Position numbers and translations under genes: made by a program. DNA of 64,000 nucleotides from Rhizobium sp. RU36D (GTDB lineage: Bacteria > Pseudomonadota > Alphaproteobacteria > Rhizobiales > Rhizobiaceae), in NCBI RefSeq assembly GCF_900176345.1, contig NZ_FWXU01000007.1, positions 124,001 through 188,000 on the forward strand. Direction: 5' to 3'. Under the pieces are notes generated by a model. It did not search any database. It saw only the letters and a list, made by a program, of their open reading frames with translations, and was not told the origin of the DNA. Shown here piece after piece: positions 41,853 through 49,715 of the stretch. Position 1 is the first letter of the stretch; the number at the start of each line of letters is the position of its first letter.

Positions 41853-42707
41853 TCAGGATCCGGTTTGTTGCCGAGCAAAGGCCAAACCATCCCGCAATCC
41901 TACCTCATAGGCATGCCGGATGCCGGCTGCGTCGCCGACGGCGAACTTGCTGACGGGGATGTCCTCGCTCGGGCCGACGACGGTGCGGTTCGCCGCGGTC
42001 GGCGGGCTTCGACCATATCGGGTCGAGAGAAGCAGGGTCTTCCAGCCCTTCTCCTCGACCTCGCGAAGCTTGATCAAGGGCGGATTGTCCACCAGCCCGC
42101 CATCGAGATAGGCGCGGCCCCTGACGCGGCCGACGGGCATAAAGGGCGGTACCGAAGACGTGGCCATCAACGCGTCTACCAGTTCGCCAGGATAGTCCAG
42201 ATGGTGCGTCGAGAGCCACACGGGTCGCAGCCCCATCCGGGCGCCGGCTTTCGAATGGCTCCCGTCGGTCATAAGCTTCTCGATCTGATATGCACCGATC
42301 GAGCCCAGCGCTCCGAGCGACCCCGGCATCCAGTCCGGAAGCCCGGATAGCTGGATCAGCATCGGCGGGGCCGCCTTTAGCGCCATGAGTTCTTCCTCGC
42401 CAAATTCGCTGGCCAGCAATTGCCGGAAGAGCGATCCGACGACCAGCGGCGATTGCCGTCGCCTGAGCGCTCGCCAGTCCACACCCGAATGCCCTTTCTC
42501 GGCGAATGCGAAGGCCGATGCGCGAACACGGTCGCCGACGCCCGCGAGAAACATGGCGCCGTGATAGGCGCCTGCCGATACGGAAACATAAAAGCGTGGA
42601 GAGAGCGTATGGTGTTCGCTGAAGGCCTTGAGGAAGCCGCTCTGCCAGTAGCAGCGATTTCCGCCACCCGCCAGGCCGACGGCATCAAATGTCATGGGTG
42701 GGTTCAT
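41853..42707 (-). CDS. Patatin-like phospholipase
   Basis: A 284-residue patatin-fold acyl hydrolase. The oxyanion loop Gly-Gly-Gly-Asn-Arg is at 14-18, the nucleophile Ser44 lies in Val-Ser-Ala-Gly (the first Gly of Gly-x-Ser-x-Gly is not conserved), and the catalytic Asp is in Tyr-Leu-Asp-Gly-Gly. No signal peptide, so it is probably cytoplasmic or type-secreted. Substrates are probably phospholipids or acyl esters. It is 33 nt downstream of the antitoxin gene on the same strand, but nothing ties the functions together. Confidence 0.85.
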   Translation of the reverse strand: MNPPMTFDAVGLAGGGNRCYWQSGFLKAFSEHHTLSPRFYVSVSAGAYHGAMFLAGVGDRVRASAFAFAEKGHSGVDWRALRRRQSPLVVGSLFRQLLASEFGEEELMALKAAPPMLIQLSGLPDWMPGSLGALGSIGAYQIEKLMTDGSHSKAGARMGLRPVWLSTHHLDYPGELVDALMATSSVPPFMPVGRVRGRAYLDGGLVDNPPLIKLREVEEKGWKTLLLSTRYGRSPPTAANRTVVGPSEDIPVSKFAVGDAAGIRHAYEVGLRDGLAFARQQTGS

Positions 42708-42740
42708 TCCAAAATCGCAGTCTGAAATCGCAGCCGCAGG

Positions 42741-42950
42741 TCAGTCGCGCCGAAGCAAAGCGAGCGCCACGTCGATCTTGTCCTTGCCGCGTTCCTGCAT
42801 GTCTCGAAATCTCTTATAGGCATCATATTGCTGCACCATTTCGGATGCCATCTCGGAGAGCAGGGCCTCTGGTGTCACACCCTTCTCCATAGCAATGAGA
42901 TCGACCTTTTCTTGAACGTCGGTGCTCAGATTGATGGTCAGCGCGTTCAT
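42741..42950 (-). CDS. Antitoxin component of a PIN toxin-antitoxin pair
   Basis: A 69-residue, mainly helical protein with a short N-terminal strand (Ala-Leu-Thr-Ile-Asn-Leu) followed by two helices, the ribbon-helix-helix-like layout of DNA-binding antitoxins, and a charged C-terminal tail for toxin neutralisation. Its ATG overlaps the PIN-domain gene stop by 4 nt (ATGA), so it is translated after the toxin, the reverse of the common order. Assigned mainly by this pairing and its size; the sequence motif alone is weak. Confidence 0.75.
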   Translation of the reverse strand: MNALTINLSTDVQEKVDLIAMEKGVTPEALLSEMASEMVQQYDAYKRFRDMQERGKDKIDVALALLRRD

Positions 42951-43372
42951 CTAAGAAGCCTCTTTGCCGTTTCTTCAGGGAGTTCGATTTTCAAATGCGG
43001 AAAACGCAGTTCTGCATGTGCGAAATCTCGCGTATTCGACGTCACCAGTATATGCGCATTCACCGCAATTGCCAGTTCGATCAGGTGATTATCGGCCTCA
43101 TCGCGCAGATTGGGCCGCCAAGTGAAATGCGCTATTCCCCATTCGCACCTAGCAACAAACGCCTCAAGAAGGTCCCAGCGCTCTGCAAGCGACAGTCGTG
43201 CGTTCTTGAATGGAGCATCGCGGGAGAAAACGTCTCGGTACTCCATAAGGAGCGGGCCAGAAAGGTAGGGTTTGCAGCGCCCGTCGAGACACGCCTCGAT
43301 CACTTTCGAGGCGGGGCCGCGGCCGATACAAGCGCTGACGACAACGTTTGTATCGGCCACGATCCGGATCAT
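42947..43372 (-). CDS. PIN-domain toxin (COG1569-type ribonuclease)
   Basis: A 141-residue PIN-domain protein. The acidic metal-binding set is visible: Asp7 in Val-Ala-Asp-Thr-Asn, Glu in Leu-Met-Glu-Tyr, Asp in Arg-Asp-Glu-Ala-Asp-Asn, and Asp in Thr-Ser-Asn-Thr-Arg-Asp-Phe. Such toxins cut RNA, often tRNA or rRNA, when the antitoxin is lost. It starts 1 nt after the alpha/beta hydrolase stop and overlaps the antitoxin by 4 nt, so all three are probably in one transcript. Confidence 0.87.
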   Translation of the reverse strand: MIRIVADTNVVVSACIGRGPASKVIEACLDGRCKPYLSGPLLMEYRDVFSRDAPFKNARLSLAERWDLLEAFVARCEWGIAHFTWRPNLRDEADNHLIELAIAVNAHILVTSNTRDFAHAELRFPHLKIELPEETAKRLLR

Positions 43373-43373
43373 C

Positions 43374-44051
43374 TTACCGGATCCGCTTGGCGGCCGGTTC
43401 CGGAACCAGATCGCCTTCCAGGCGACGGTCGAGATAGTCTTCGCATTCGGCCAGCAGCGTTTCCACCTGGCCGTTGAAGAAGTGGTTGGCGCCCGGCACT
43501 GTCTTGTGCGTGATCAGGATGCCCTTCTGTGCCTTCAGTTTGTCGACGAGGCCCTGGACATCCTTTTCCGGCGCGACCTTGTCGCTATCGCCGTGGATGA
43601 TCAGACCCGATGACGGGCAAGGGGCGAGGAACGAGAAGTCGTAGATGTTGGGCTGCGGGGCGATTGACATGAAGCCCTCGATCTCCGGGCGGCGCATCAG
43701 GAGCTGCATGCCGATCCACGCGCCGAAAGAGTAGCCGGCGACCCAGCAGCTCTTCGAATCAGGATGAAGGGTCTGCACCCAGTCCAGCGCAGACGCCGCG
43801 TCGGACAGCTCACCTGCGCCGTGGTCGAATTCGCCCTGGCTGCGGCCGATGCCGCGGAAATTGAACCTGAGAGTGGTGAAGCCGCGCTTCTGGAACATAT
43901 AGAACAACTGATAGACGATCTGGTTGTTCATCGTTCCGCCGAACTGCGGATGCGGGTGCAGGATGATGGCGATCGGCGCGCTCTTCTCCTTCGAGGGCTG
44001 GTAGCGGCCTTCAAGGCGGCCTGCGGGGCCGTTGAAAATGACTTCGGGCAT
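43374..44051 (-). CDS. Alpha/beta hydrolase, COG2945-like
   Basis: A 225-residue alpha/beta hydrolase. The N-terminal His-Pro-His-Pro-Gln-Phe-Gly-Gly-Thr-Met-Asn-Asn segment and nucleophile elbow Gly-Tyr-Ser-Phe-Gly-Ala-Trp mark the group; the Asp is in His-Gly-Asp-Ser-Asp and the His in Gly-Ala-Asn-His-Phe-Phe. Substrate unknown. It is divergent from the suf operon across a 216-nt region that carries iron-responsive motifs, so its own transcription may be touched by the same regulators. The PIN toxin gene follows after 1 nt. Confidence 0.88.
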   Translation of the reverse strand: MPEVIFNGPAGRLEGRYQPSKEKSAPIAIILHPHPQFGGTMNNQIVYQLFYMFQKRGFTTLRFNFRGIGRSQGEFDHGAGELSDAASALDWVQTLHPDSKSCWVAGYSFGAWIGMQLLMRRPEIEGFMSIAPQPNIYDFSFLAPCPSSGLIIHGDSDKVAPEKDVQGLVDKLKAQKGILITHKTVPGANHFFNGQVETLLAECEDYLDRRLEGDLVPEPAAKRIR

Positions 44052-44108
44052 CGATACTCCGGTCCGGATCTTTTTTCAGTTCCAGTGCATTCAATTCAGC
44101 AAGATGAC

Positions 44109-44137
44109 TTGACGTACGAAGTCAGCTTTTCTAAAAC
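44109..44137 (+). promoter_or_regulatory. Promoter of the suf operon
   Basis: TTGACG at 44109-44114 and TAAAAC at 44132-44137 are separated by 17 bases, a good sigma-70-type match. Transcription would begin near 44144, leaving a leader of about 124 nt before the first gene. Confidence 0.6.
44110..44124. promoter_or_regulatory. IRO-type (RirA) motif over the -35 element
   Basis: TGA-CGTACGAAG-TCA fits the TGA-N9-TCA pattern described for the rhizobial iron regulator RirA and overlaps the -35 box. A larger inverted repeat, TGACTT...AAGTCA, spans 44105-44124. The pattern is short, so position is the main support. Confidence 0.45.
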
Positions 44138-44158
44138 GCAGTTTAGAACTATTCGAAA
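44129..44158. promoter_or_regulatory. Irr iron-control element (ICE box), two overlapping inverted repeats
   Basis: TTTAGAA-CTA-TTCGAAA (44142-44158) matches the rhizobial ICE pattern TTTAGAA-N3-TTCTAAA with one mismatch. A further half-site, TTCTAAA (44129-44135), forms a perfect inverted repeat with the TTTAGAA. The block covers the -10 box and start point, where Irr binding would repress. Confidence 0.68.
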
Positions 44159-44267
44159 CTTTACGGCGTTCCATAAAGCTTGGGACGTGTCATAGGACAT
44201 GCCAGGCGGAAATTTCAAGGAAAATGCGCCGGGTTTTGTTCCTTTACCCTCAACGTAGCCGAAGACG

Positions 44268-45431
44268 ATGACAAAGCGCATCTATCTCGACTGGAATGCC
44301 ACGGCTCCGCTGCTTGCAGAAGCGCGGTCGGCGATGCTGTCGATGCTGGATGCGCCGACCAACGCCTCTTCCGTGCATGCGGAGGGTCGGGCGGCACGCA
44401 TGGCTGTGGAGGGGGCCCGCCGGTCGGTTGCTGCCTTGGTGGGGGCCGAGGCGGCGCATGTGGTGTTTACGAGCGGTGCCACCGAGGCGGCCAACATGGT
44501 TTTGACGCCGGCCTTTCGCATGGGACGTGCGCCGCTGGTGGCGAGCCGTCTTTATGTGTCCGCCATAGAGCATCCGGCAGTCAGGCTCGGCGGGCGCTTC
44601 CCGGCGGGTTCCGTCAGTGAACTTCCGGTCGAGCAATCCGGTCGACTGGATCTGGCGGTGCTTGAGGCAGCGCTGTCCGCCCATCCGCGCGAGACGGGTC
44701 TGCCGCTTGTGGCGGTCATGCTGGTCAATAACGAGACCGGCATTGTTCAACCGGTGGCGGAGGCGGCAGCAATCGTGCATCGCCATGGTGGCCTGCTGGT
44801 GGTCGATGCCGTGCAGGCGGCTGGCCGCGTGCCGATCGACATGGCGTCTCTGGATGCTGATTTCCTGTTTCTCTCCGCCCACAAGATCGGGGGTCCGAAG
44901 GGGGCAGGCGCGCTGGTGTCTCGCGGCGAGGTGCTGATGCCCGAACCGCTGATCCGCGGCGGTGGTCAGGAAAAGGGGCATCGCGGCGGCACGGAAAACG
45001 TGGCCGCGATCGCCGGCTTTGGCGCGGCCGCCCAGGTTGCTCGTGAGCGAATCGATGAACGGACCGCTGCGATTGGCGCGTTGCGCGACCGGTTGGAGCG
45101 CGGCATGGCGCAGGTCGCAAAGGATGTCGTGATTTACGGACAGGATGTGCCGCGGGTCTGCAATACCACGTTTTTCAGCCTTCCCGGGCTGAAAGCGGAA
45201 ACCGGACAGATCGCATTCGATCTGGAGGGTGTCGCAATTTCTGCCGGCGCGGCCTGCTCCTCCGGAAAGGTTGGGCAGAGCCACGTGCTGCGGGCAATGG
45301 GGCATGAACCAAGGGTCGGGGGTCTGCGTATTTCTCTCGGAGCTTCCACGACCGAGGCGGACATCGAGAGAGCGCTTGCGGTCTTCGAGCGGGTGGCAGC
45401 ACGGCGAAAGCCGGCCGGCAAGGCTGCCTGA
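44268..45431 (+). CDS. Cysteine desulfurase, NifS/IscS-type (SufS2-like)
   Basis: A 387-residue group I cysteine desulfurase. The PLP-binding Lys206 lies in Ser-Ala-His-Lys-Ile-Gly-Gly and the sulfur-accepting Cys330 in Ala-Ala-Cys-Ser-Ser-Gly on the long flexible loop typical of NifS/IscS. It takes sulfur from cysteine for Fe-S assembly. It heads the suf operon ahead of sufB, and a second, group II desulfurase follows later; this order matches the Agrobacterium sufS2BCDS1XA operon. The ribosome-binding site is weak (GAAGAC), suggesting modest translation. Confidence 0.92.
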   Translation: MTKRIYLDWNATAPLLAEARSAMLSMLDAPTNASSVHAEGRAARMAVEGARRSVAALVGAEAAHVVFTSGATEAANMVLTPAFRMGRAPLVASRLYVSAIEHPAVRLGGRFPAGSVSELPVEQSGRLDLAVLEAALSAHPRETGLPLVAVMLVNNETGIVQPVAEAAAIVHRHGGLLVVDAVQAAGRVPIDMASLDADFLFLSAHKIGGPKGAGALVSRGEVLMPEPLIRGGGQEKGHRGGTENVAAIAGFGAAAQVARERIDERTAAIGALRDRLERGMAQVAKDVVIYGQDVPRVCNTTFFSLPGLKAETGQIAFDLEGVAISAGAACSSGKVGQSHVLRAMGHEPRVGGLRISLGASTTEADIERALAVFERVAARRKPAGKAA

Positions 45432-45448
45432 GACCTAGTAATTAATTG

Positions 45449-45468
45449 CGGAAAGCCAAATTTCCGCT
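45449..45468 (+). other. Stem-loop between sufS2 and sufB
   Basis: GCGGAAA and TTTCCGC form a perfect 7-bp stem with a GCCAAA loop, just after AATTAATT, in the 147-nt gap between the first desulfurase and sufB. It has no T-run, so it may process or stabilise the mRNA rather than end it. Confidence 0.4.
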
Positions 45469-45578
45469 TGCCAAGAGGGGTGAAAAGCTGCCTCTGGCCA
45501 CCTAAATAGGGGCGGGTTTCCCGCTTCAAACGTTGACAAGCCGCCGGACCTTGGACCCGGCGAGATTGGAGAACGCCA

Positions 45579-47048
45579 ATGGCTGCCGTACAGGAAACGA
45601 TCGATCAGGTGCGTCTGATCGATGTAGACCAGTACAAATATGGTTTTGAAACGACGATCGAGGTCGATAAGGCTCCGAAGGGGCTTTCCGAAGAGATCGT
45701 GCGGTTTATTTCTGCTAAGAAGAACGAGCCGGACTGGATGCTGCAATGGCGTCTGGACGCTTACAGGCGTTGGCTGACGATGGAAGAGCCCACCTGGGCG
45801 CGCGTCGATTATCCCAAGATCGACTTCAACGACATCTACTATTACGCCGCGCCCAAGAGCACGGCCGGACCGACGTCGCTGGACGAGGTCGATCCCGAAC
45901 TGCTCAAGGTCTATGAGAAGCTCGGCATTCCCTTGAAAGAACAGGAAATGCTGGCGGGCGTGCAGCGTTCGAAGATTGCCGTGGATGCCGTTTTCGATTC
46001 GGTCTCTGTCGTGACGACGTTCAAGGAAGAACTGAAGAAGGCCGGCGTGATCTTCATGTCGATCTCCGAGGCCGTGCGCGAGCACCCGGACCTGGTGCAG
46101 AAATATCTGGGCTCGGTTGTTCCTGTTACCGACAATTACTATGCCACGCTCAATTGCGCTGTCTTCACGGACGGATCGTTTGTCTTCGTGCCGAAGGGCG
46201 TTCGGTGCCCGATGGAACTGTCGACCTATTTCCGCATCAACGAAAAGAACACCGGCCAGTTCGAGCGCACGCTGATCATCGCCGAGGAAGGCGCTTACGT
46301 GTCTTATCTCGAAGGCTGCACCGCACCGCAGCGCGACGAGAACCAGCTTCACGCCGCAGTCGTCGAGCTCGTTGCGCTTGATGATGCCGAGATCAAGTAT
46401 TCCACCGTCCAGAACTGGTATCCGGGCGACAAGGACGGCAAGGGCGGTATCTACAACTTCGTCACCAAGCGTGGCGATTGCCGTGGTGACCGGTCGAAGA
46501 TTTCCTGGACCCAGGTCGAGACCGGTTCGGCGATCACCTGGAAGTATCCGTCCTGCATCCTGCGCGGTGACGACAGCCGCGGCGAGTTCTACTCGATCGC
46601 CGTGTCGAACGGCCACCAGCAGGTGGATAGCGGCACCAAGATGATCCATCTCGGCAAGAACACGTCGAGCCGCATTATCTCCAAGGGTATTTCGGCGGGC
46701 TTTTCTCAGAACACCTATCGCGGCCAGGTCTCGATGCATCGCAAGGCGACCAATGCTCGCAACTTCACCAATTGCGACAGCCTTTTGATCGGCGATACCT
46801 GCGGCGCTCACACCGTGCCCTATATCGAAGTGAAGAACTCCACCGCCAAAGTCGAGCACGAGGCGACGACGTCGAAGATTTCCGAGGACCAGAAGTTCTA
46901 CGCGATGCAGCGCGGGATTCCCGAAGAGGAGGCGATTGCGCTCATCGTCAACGGCTTCGTGCGCGACGTTATCCAGGAACTGCCGATGGAATTTGCGGTC
47001 GAGGCGCAGAAGCTGATCAATATCTCGCTTGAGGGGTCGGTCGGTTAA
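45579..47048 (+). CDS. sufB: Fe-S cluster assembly scaffold SufB
   Basis: A 489-residue SufB, the scaffold subunit of SufBC2D on which Fe-S clusters are built. The beta-helix core and the conserved [14 protein letters not shown] motif near the C-terminus, holding cysteines linked to cluster assembly, are intact. No intein or insertion is seen. GGAG seven bases before the ATG supports the start. SufC and SufD follow, but only after two small membrane-protein genes. Confidence 0.96.
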   Translation: MAAVQETIDQVRLIDVDQYKYGFETTIEVDKAPKGLSEEIVRFISAKKNEPDWMLQWRLDAYRRWLTMEEPTWARVDYPKIDFNDIYYYAAPKSTAGPTSLDEVDPELLKVYEKLGIPLKEQEMLAGVQRSKIAVDAVFDSVSVVTTFKEELKKAGVIFMSISEAVREHPDLVQKYLGSVVPVTDNYYATLNCAVFTDGSFVFVPKGVRCPMELSTYFRINEKNTGQFERTLIIAEEGAYVSYLEGCTAPQRDENQLHAAVVELVALDDAEIKYSTVQNWYPGDKDGKGGIYNFVTKRGDCRGDRSKISWTQVETGSAITWKYPSCILRGDDSRGEFYSIAVSNGHQQVDSGTKMIHLGKNTSSRIISKGISAGFSQNTYRGQVSMHRKATNARNFTNCDSLLIGDTCGAHTVPYIEVKNSTAKVEHEATTSKISEDQKFYAMQRGIPEEEAIALIVNGFVRDVIQELPMEFAVEAQKLINISLEGSVG

Positions 47049-47117
47049 TCTGGCGCGATTGTCTTGATGGAAGCGGACAGAGGCAAGCAAAAGGAGTGGA
47101 ACTACCTGAGGGATAGG

Positions 47118-47273
47118 ATGAAACGGCTCTACGACCGTGCCGGATATCTCCTCCTTGCCTTCGGCTTCTTGTTTGTTCTGTTCGTGGCCTTCCACTCGGA
47201 TGATTGGCTGGTGATGATGTGGCGGGGGCTTTTGATCCTTTTCACAGGCGGGCGAAGCGATCCGGCGGGTTAA
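47118..47273 (+). CDS. Small membrane protein within the suf operon (51 aa)
   Basis: A 51-residue protein: a short basic N-terminus (Met-Lys-Arg-Leu-Tyr-Asp-Arg), a hydrophobic segment of 17 residues rich in Leu and Phe, a short acidic turn (His-Ser-Asp-Asp), and a second hydrophobic stretch ending near Phe-Thr-Gly-Gly. The frame runs back to 47064, but the ATG at 47118 follows GAGGGATAGG closely and gives a membrane-protein-like start. No family recognised. It lies 69 nt after sufB on the same strand. Confidence 0.5.
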   Translation: MKRLYDRAGYLLLAFGFLFVLFVAFHSDDWLVMMWRGLLILFTGGRSDPAG

Positions 47274-47380
47274 ATGTCAGAGGTTCTCAGCGTGTCCCGG
47301 TTTGATGCCTTCGAATGTGTGCTAGCTGGGATTTTGGGCGTCCGGCCAAGACATGTGGTCAACTGAAGGTTTGAACAGGA

Positions 47381-47551
47381 ATGATTTCACAGTCGGCAAA
47401 GCGGAAATTCCTGATTGGCTGGTTTGGCGTCGTGGCCGCAGGCTTTCTTCTGCATGTTGCTGGATTTGAGCTTGGGACATTTTTGCTGGGACTGACGATC
47501 TGGGCGCCTATCATCGGATACGTGCTTCTCCACTTTTTGCTTGGGATGTAG
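47381..47551 (+). CDS. Second small membrane protein within the suf operon (56 aa)
   Basis: A 56-codon frame from ATG 47381 to TAG 47551. The product has a basic N-terminus (Ser-Ala-Lys-Arg-Lys) and two hydrophobic helices, Phe-Leu-Ile-Gly-Trp-Phe onward and Gly-Thr-Phe-Leu-Leu-Gly onward, separated by Gly-Phe-Glu-Leu, ending Leu-Leu-Gly-Met. The hydrophobic, Gly-spaced pattern looks like a real two-helix protein. The ribosome-binding site is poor: AGGA abuts the ATG and AAGG is ten bases further back. It is 107 nt after the first small gene and 102 nt before sufC. Confidence 0.45.
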   Translation: MISQSAKRKFLIGWFGVVAAGFLLHVAGFELGTFLLGLTIWAPIIGYVLLHFLLGM

Positions 47552-47653
47552 TGACAACAGGTCTCGGTCACGAAAATTTGCAATCAAAGCGCCCATAGGC
47601 GCTCGATCATCGACAGGCGGCCTTTGAACCGCCCTATGAACAGGAACAAAGAC

Positions 47654-48409
47654 ATGCTTGAAATTCGCAATCTGCACGCACGCATCGCCGAGGACGGCAC
47701 CGAGATCATCAAGGGCCTGAACCTGACCGTGAAGGCGGGGGAAGTGGCTGCTATCATGGGGCCGAACGGGTCTGGCAAGTCGACGCTGTCCTATATTCTC
47801 TCGGGTCGCGAAGACTATGAGGTGACCGAGGGTGACATTCTCTATAACGGCGAGAGCATCCTGGAGCTTGATCCGGCCGAGCGCGCCGCCAAGGGCATCT
47901 TCCTGGCCTTCCAGTATCCGGTGGAAATCCCCGGTGTCGCGACCATGCAGTTCCTCAAGGTGGCGATGAATTCGCAGCGTAAGGCGCGCGGCGAGGAGGA
48001 GCTGAAGACGCCGGATTTCATGCGCCGCGTCAAGGAAGCCGCTGCCGAGCTGAAGATCAACCCTGACATGCTGAAGCGTCCGCTCAATGTCGGCTTCTCG
48101 GGTGGCGAGAAGAAGCGTGCCGAAATCCTGCAGATGGCGCTGCTGGAGCCCAAGCTCTGCATCCTCGACGAGACTGATTCGGGTCTCGACATCGACGCCT
48201 TGAAGATCGTCGCCGATGGCGTGAATGCGCTGAAGCGTCCTGATCGCGCCACGGTTGTGATCACCCACTACCAGCGCCTGCTCGACTACATCGTGCCGGA
48301 TACGGTGCATGTTCTCTACAAGGGCCAGATCATCAAGAGCGGCGATAAGGCTCTTGCGCTCGAACTGGAACAGAACGGCTATGCCGATATCACCGGTCAG
48401 GCCGCCTGA
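47654..48409 (+). CDS. sufC: Fe-S cluster assembly ATPase SufC
   Basis: A 251-residue ABC-type ATPase that drives SufBC2D. Walker A Gly-Pro-Asn-Gly-Ser-Gly-Lys-Ser-Thr is at 36-44, the signature reads Phe-Ser-Gly-Gly-Glu-Lys-Lys-Arg, and Walker B is Leu-Cys-Ile-Leu-Asp-Glu-Thr-Asp-Ser-Gly-Leu-Asp. The frame opens at 47624, but the ATG at 47654 follows AGGA by eight bases and begins the conserved sequence. It has no transmembrane partner, as expected for SufC. sufD follows after 28 nt. Confidence 0.96.
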   Translation: MLEIRNLHARIAEDGTEIIKGLNLTVKAGEVAAIMGPNGSGKSTLSYILSGREDYEVTEGDILYNGESILELDPAERAAKGIFLAFQYPVEIPGVATMQFLKVAMNSQRKARGEEELKTPDFMRRVKEAAAELKINPDMLKRPLNVGFSGGEKKRAEILQMALLEPKLCILDETDSGLDIDALKIVADGVNALKRPDRATVVITHYQRLLDYIVPDTVHVLYKGQIIKSGDKALALELEQNGYADITGQAA

Positions 48410-48437
48410 GGCGTCCGGCAGGAAGGAGTAGCAAGCC

Positions 48438-49715
48438 ATGACATTGCAAGCGGCTAACCGGCTCACCGCAGCCGAGACCCAGCTTATCGAAGCCTATACC
48501 CGCGAGATTGGCAGCCTGCCCGGCGACGCCTCCGTGCTCTTGAAGCGTGACGACCTGTTCGATGGGCTGAAGCGCCAGGGCCTGCCGACCCGGCGGGTGG
48601 AGAGTTTTCATTATACCGACCTCAAGGCATTGCTGCGTGCTCTGCCGTCAGATCAGGTCGGTGCGATTGGGCAGCCCGTCGCGCCCGTTGTCACCGAAAC
48701 GAAGGTGCTGTCGGTGCTCCAGGGCGTTGCACAGGATGTCGGCAACCTTCCCGAGGGTGTAAGTGTTTCGCTCTATCGCGATCTGCTGAAAAGCGGTGCC
48801 GCGGCCGAAGCCTTGACCGCCCACGGCAATGACGACACGGTTGGCCGGATCAACGGTGCTTTTGTGCGCGATGGTTTCAGCCTTGCGGTTGCCGATGGTG
48901 CCGAGGTCGCGGGTCCGATCGAAATCCAATCGGTGCACGCTGCCGGCCATCTGCATCTGCGCTTCCCGGCTTCGTTCGGCAAGGGATCGAAGGCGACCAT
49001 CATCGAGCGCCATGTCGGCCAGAGCGATGCCGCAGCGCTTGCGACTGTGGTCGCTGACCTGACGCTTGCCGAAGGTGCAGAGATCACCTGGATCATCCTG
49101 CAGGGCGAGGGCAATGCCGATAGCCATTTGGGTCAGATCCGGGCCGATCTGGGGCCCGATGCGAAGTTCCGCCTGTTCGTCATCAATGCCGGCGGCAAGC
49201 TGGTGCGCCAGGAAGTCCATGTCAAGACGAGCGGCGAGGGCGCTGATTTTACCCTGCGCGGCGTCAACCTACTCGGCGGCGATAGCCATACCGATGTCAC
49301 CATGACGCTTGGCCACAATGTGCCGAACACGACCTCGACGGAGATCATCCGCAACGTGGTGTTCGACAAGGCCCGTGGCGTGTTCCAGGGCATGATCCGG
49401 GTGGCGCCCGATGCCCAGAAGACCGATGCGCGCATGGCCTGCAACACGCTGCTGATGTCCGACGAGGCCGAGTTCTCGGTGAAGCCCGAGCTCGAAATCT
49501 TCGCTGATGACGTGCAGTGTGCCCATGGCGCGACCGTCACGGACATCCAGGCGAACCATCTCTACTACCTGATGTCTCGCGGCATTCCGGAAAAGACGGC
49601 CCGTGGCCTGCTGATCAACGGCTTCGTCGCCGAGATCGTCGAGGAGCTGGAAGACGAGGCCCTGGTCGAGGCGCTGGAAACCATCATCACGGATTGGCTG
49701 GAGCATCATGGCTGA
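48438..49715 (+). CDS. sufD: Fe-S cluster assembly protein SufD
   Basis: A 425-residue SufD, the paralogue of SufB in the SufBC2D complex, needed for iron entry in the model systems. The C-terminal beta-helix shows Gly-Val-Asn-Leu-Leu-Gly-Gly-Asp-Ser-His-Thr and the conserved His-Gly-Ala-Thr-Val. The Cys-rich motif of SufB is replaced by Ala-Cys-Asn-Thr-Leu-Leu-Met-Ser, as usual for SufD. AAGGAG nine bases before the ATG supports the start. Its last 8 nt overlap the next gene, indicating coupled translation. Confidence 0.94.
   Translation: MTLQAANRLTAAETQLIEAYTREIGSLPGDASVLLKRDDLFDGLKRQGLPTRRVESFHYTDLKALLRALPSDQVGAIGQPVAPVVTETKVLSVLQGVAQDVGNLPEGVSVSLYRDLLKSGAAAEALTAHGNDDTVGRINGAFVRDGFSLAVADGAEVAGPIEIQSVHAAGHLHLRFPASFGKGSKATIIERHVGQSDAAALATVVADLTLAEGAEITWIILQGEGNADSHLGQIRADLGPDAKFRLFVINAGGKLVRQEVHVKTSGEGADFTLRGVNLLGGDSHTDVTMTLGHNVPNTTSTEIIRNVVFDKARGVFQGMIRVAPDAQKTDARMACNTLLMSDEAEFSVKPELEIFADDVQCAHGATVTDIQANHLYYLMSRGIPEKTARGLLINGFVAEIVEELEDEALVEALETIITDWLEHHG

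Noticed and set aside
45435..47195. A 586-codon open frame on the minus strand opposite sufB
   Set aside because: Its protein is a low-complexity mix rich in Arg, His and Asp, opposite a strongly conserved sufB; a typical GC shadow frame.
47274..47366. A 31-codon frame directly after the first small membrane gene
   Set aside because: It begins right at the stop codon but has no ribosome-binding site, no hydrophobic pattern and no recognisable feature; too short to support.
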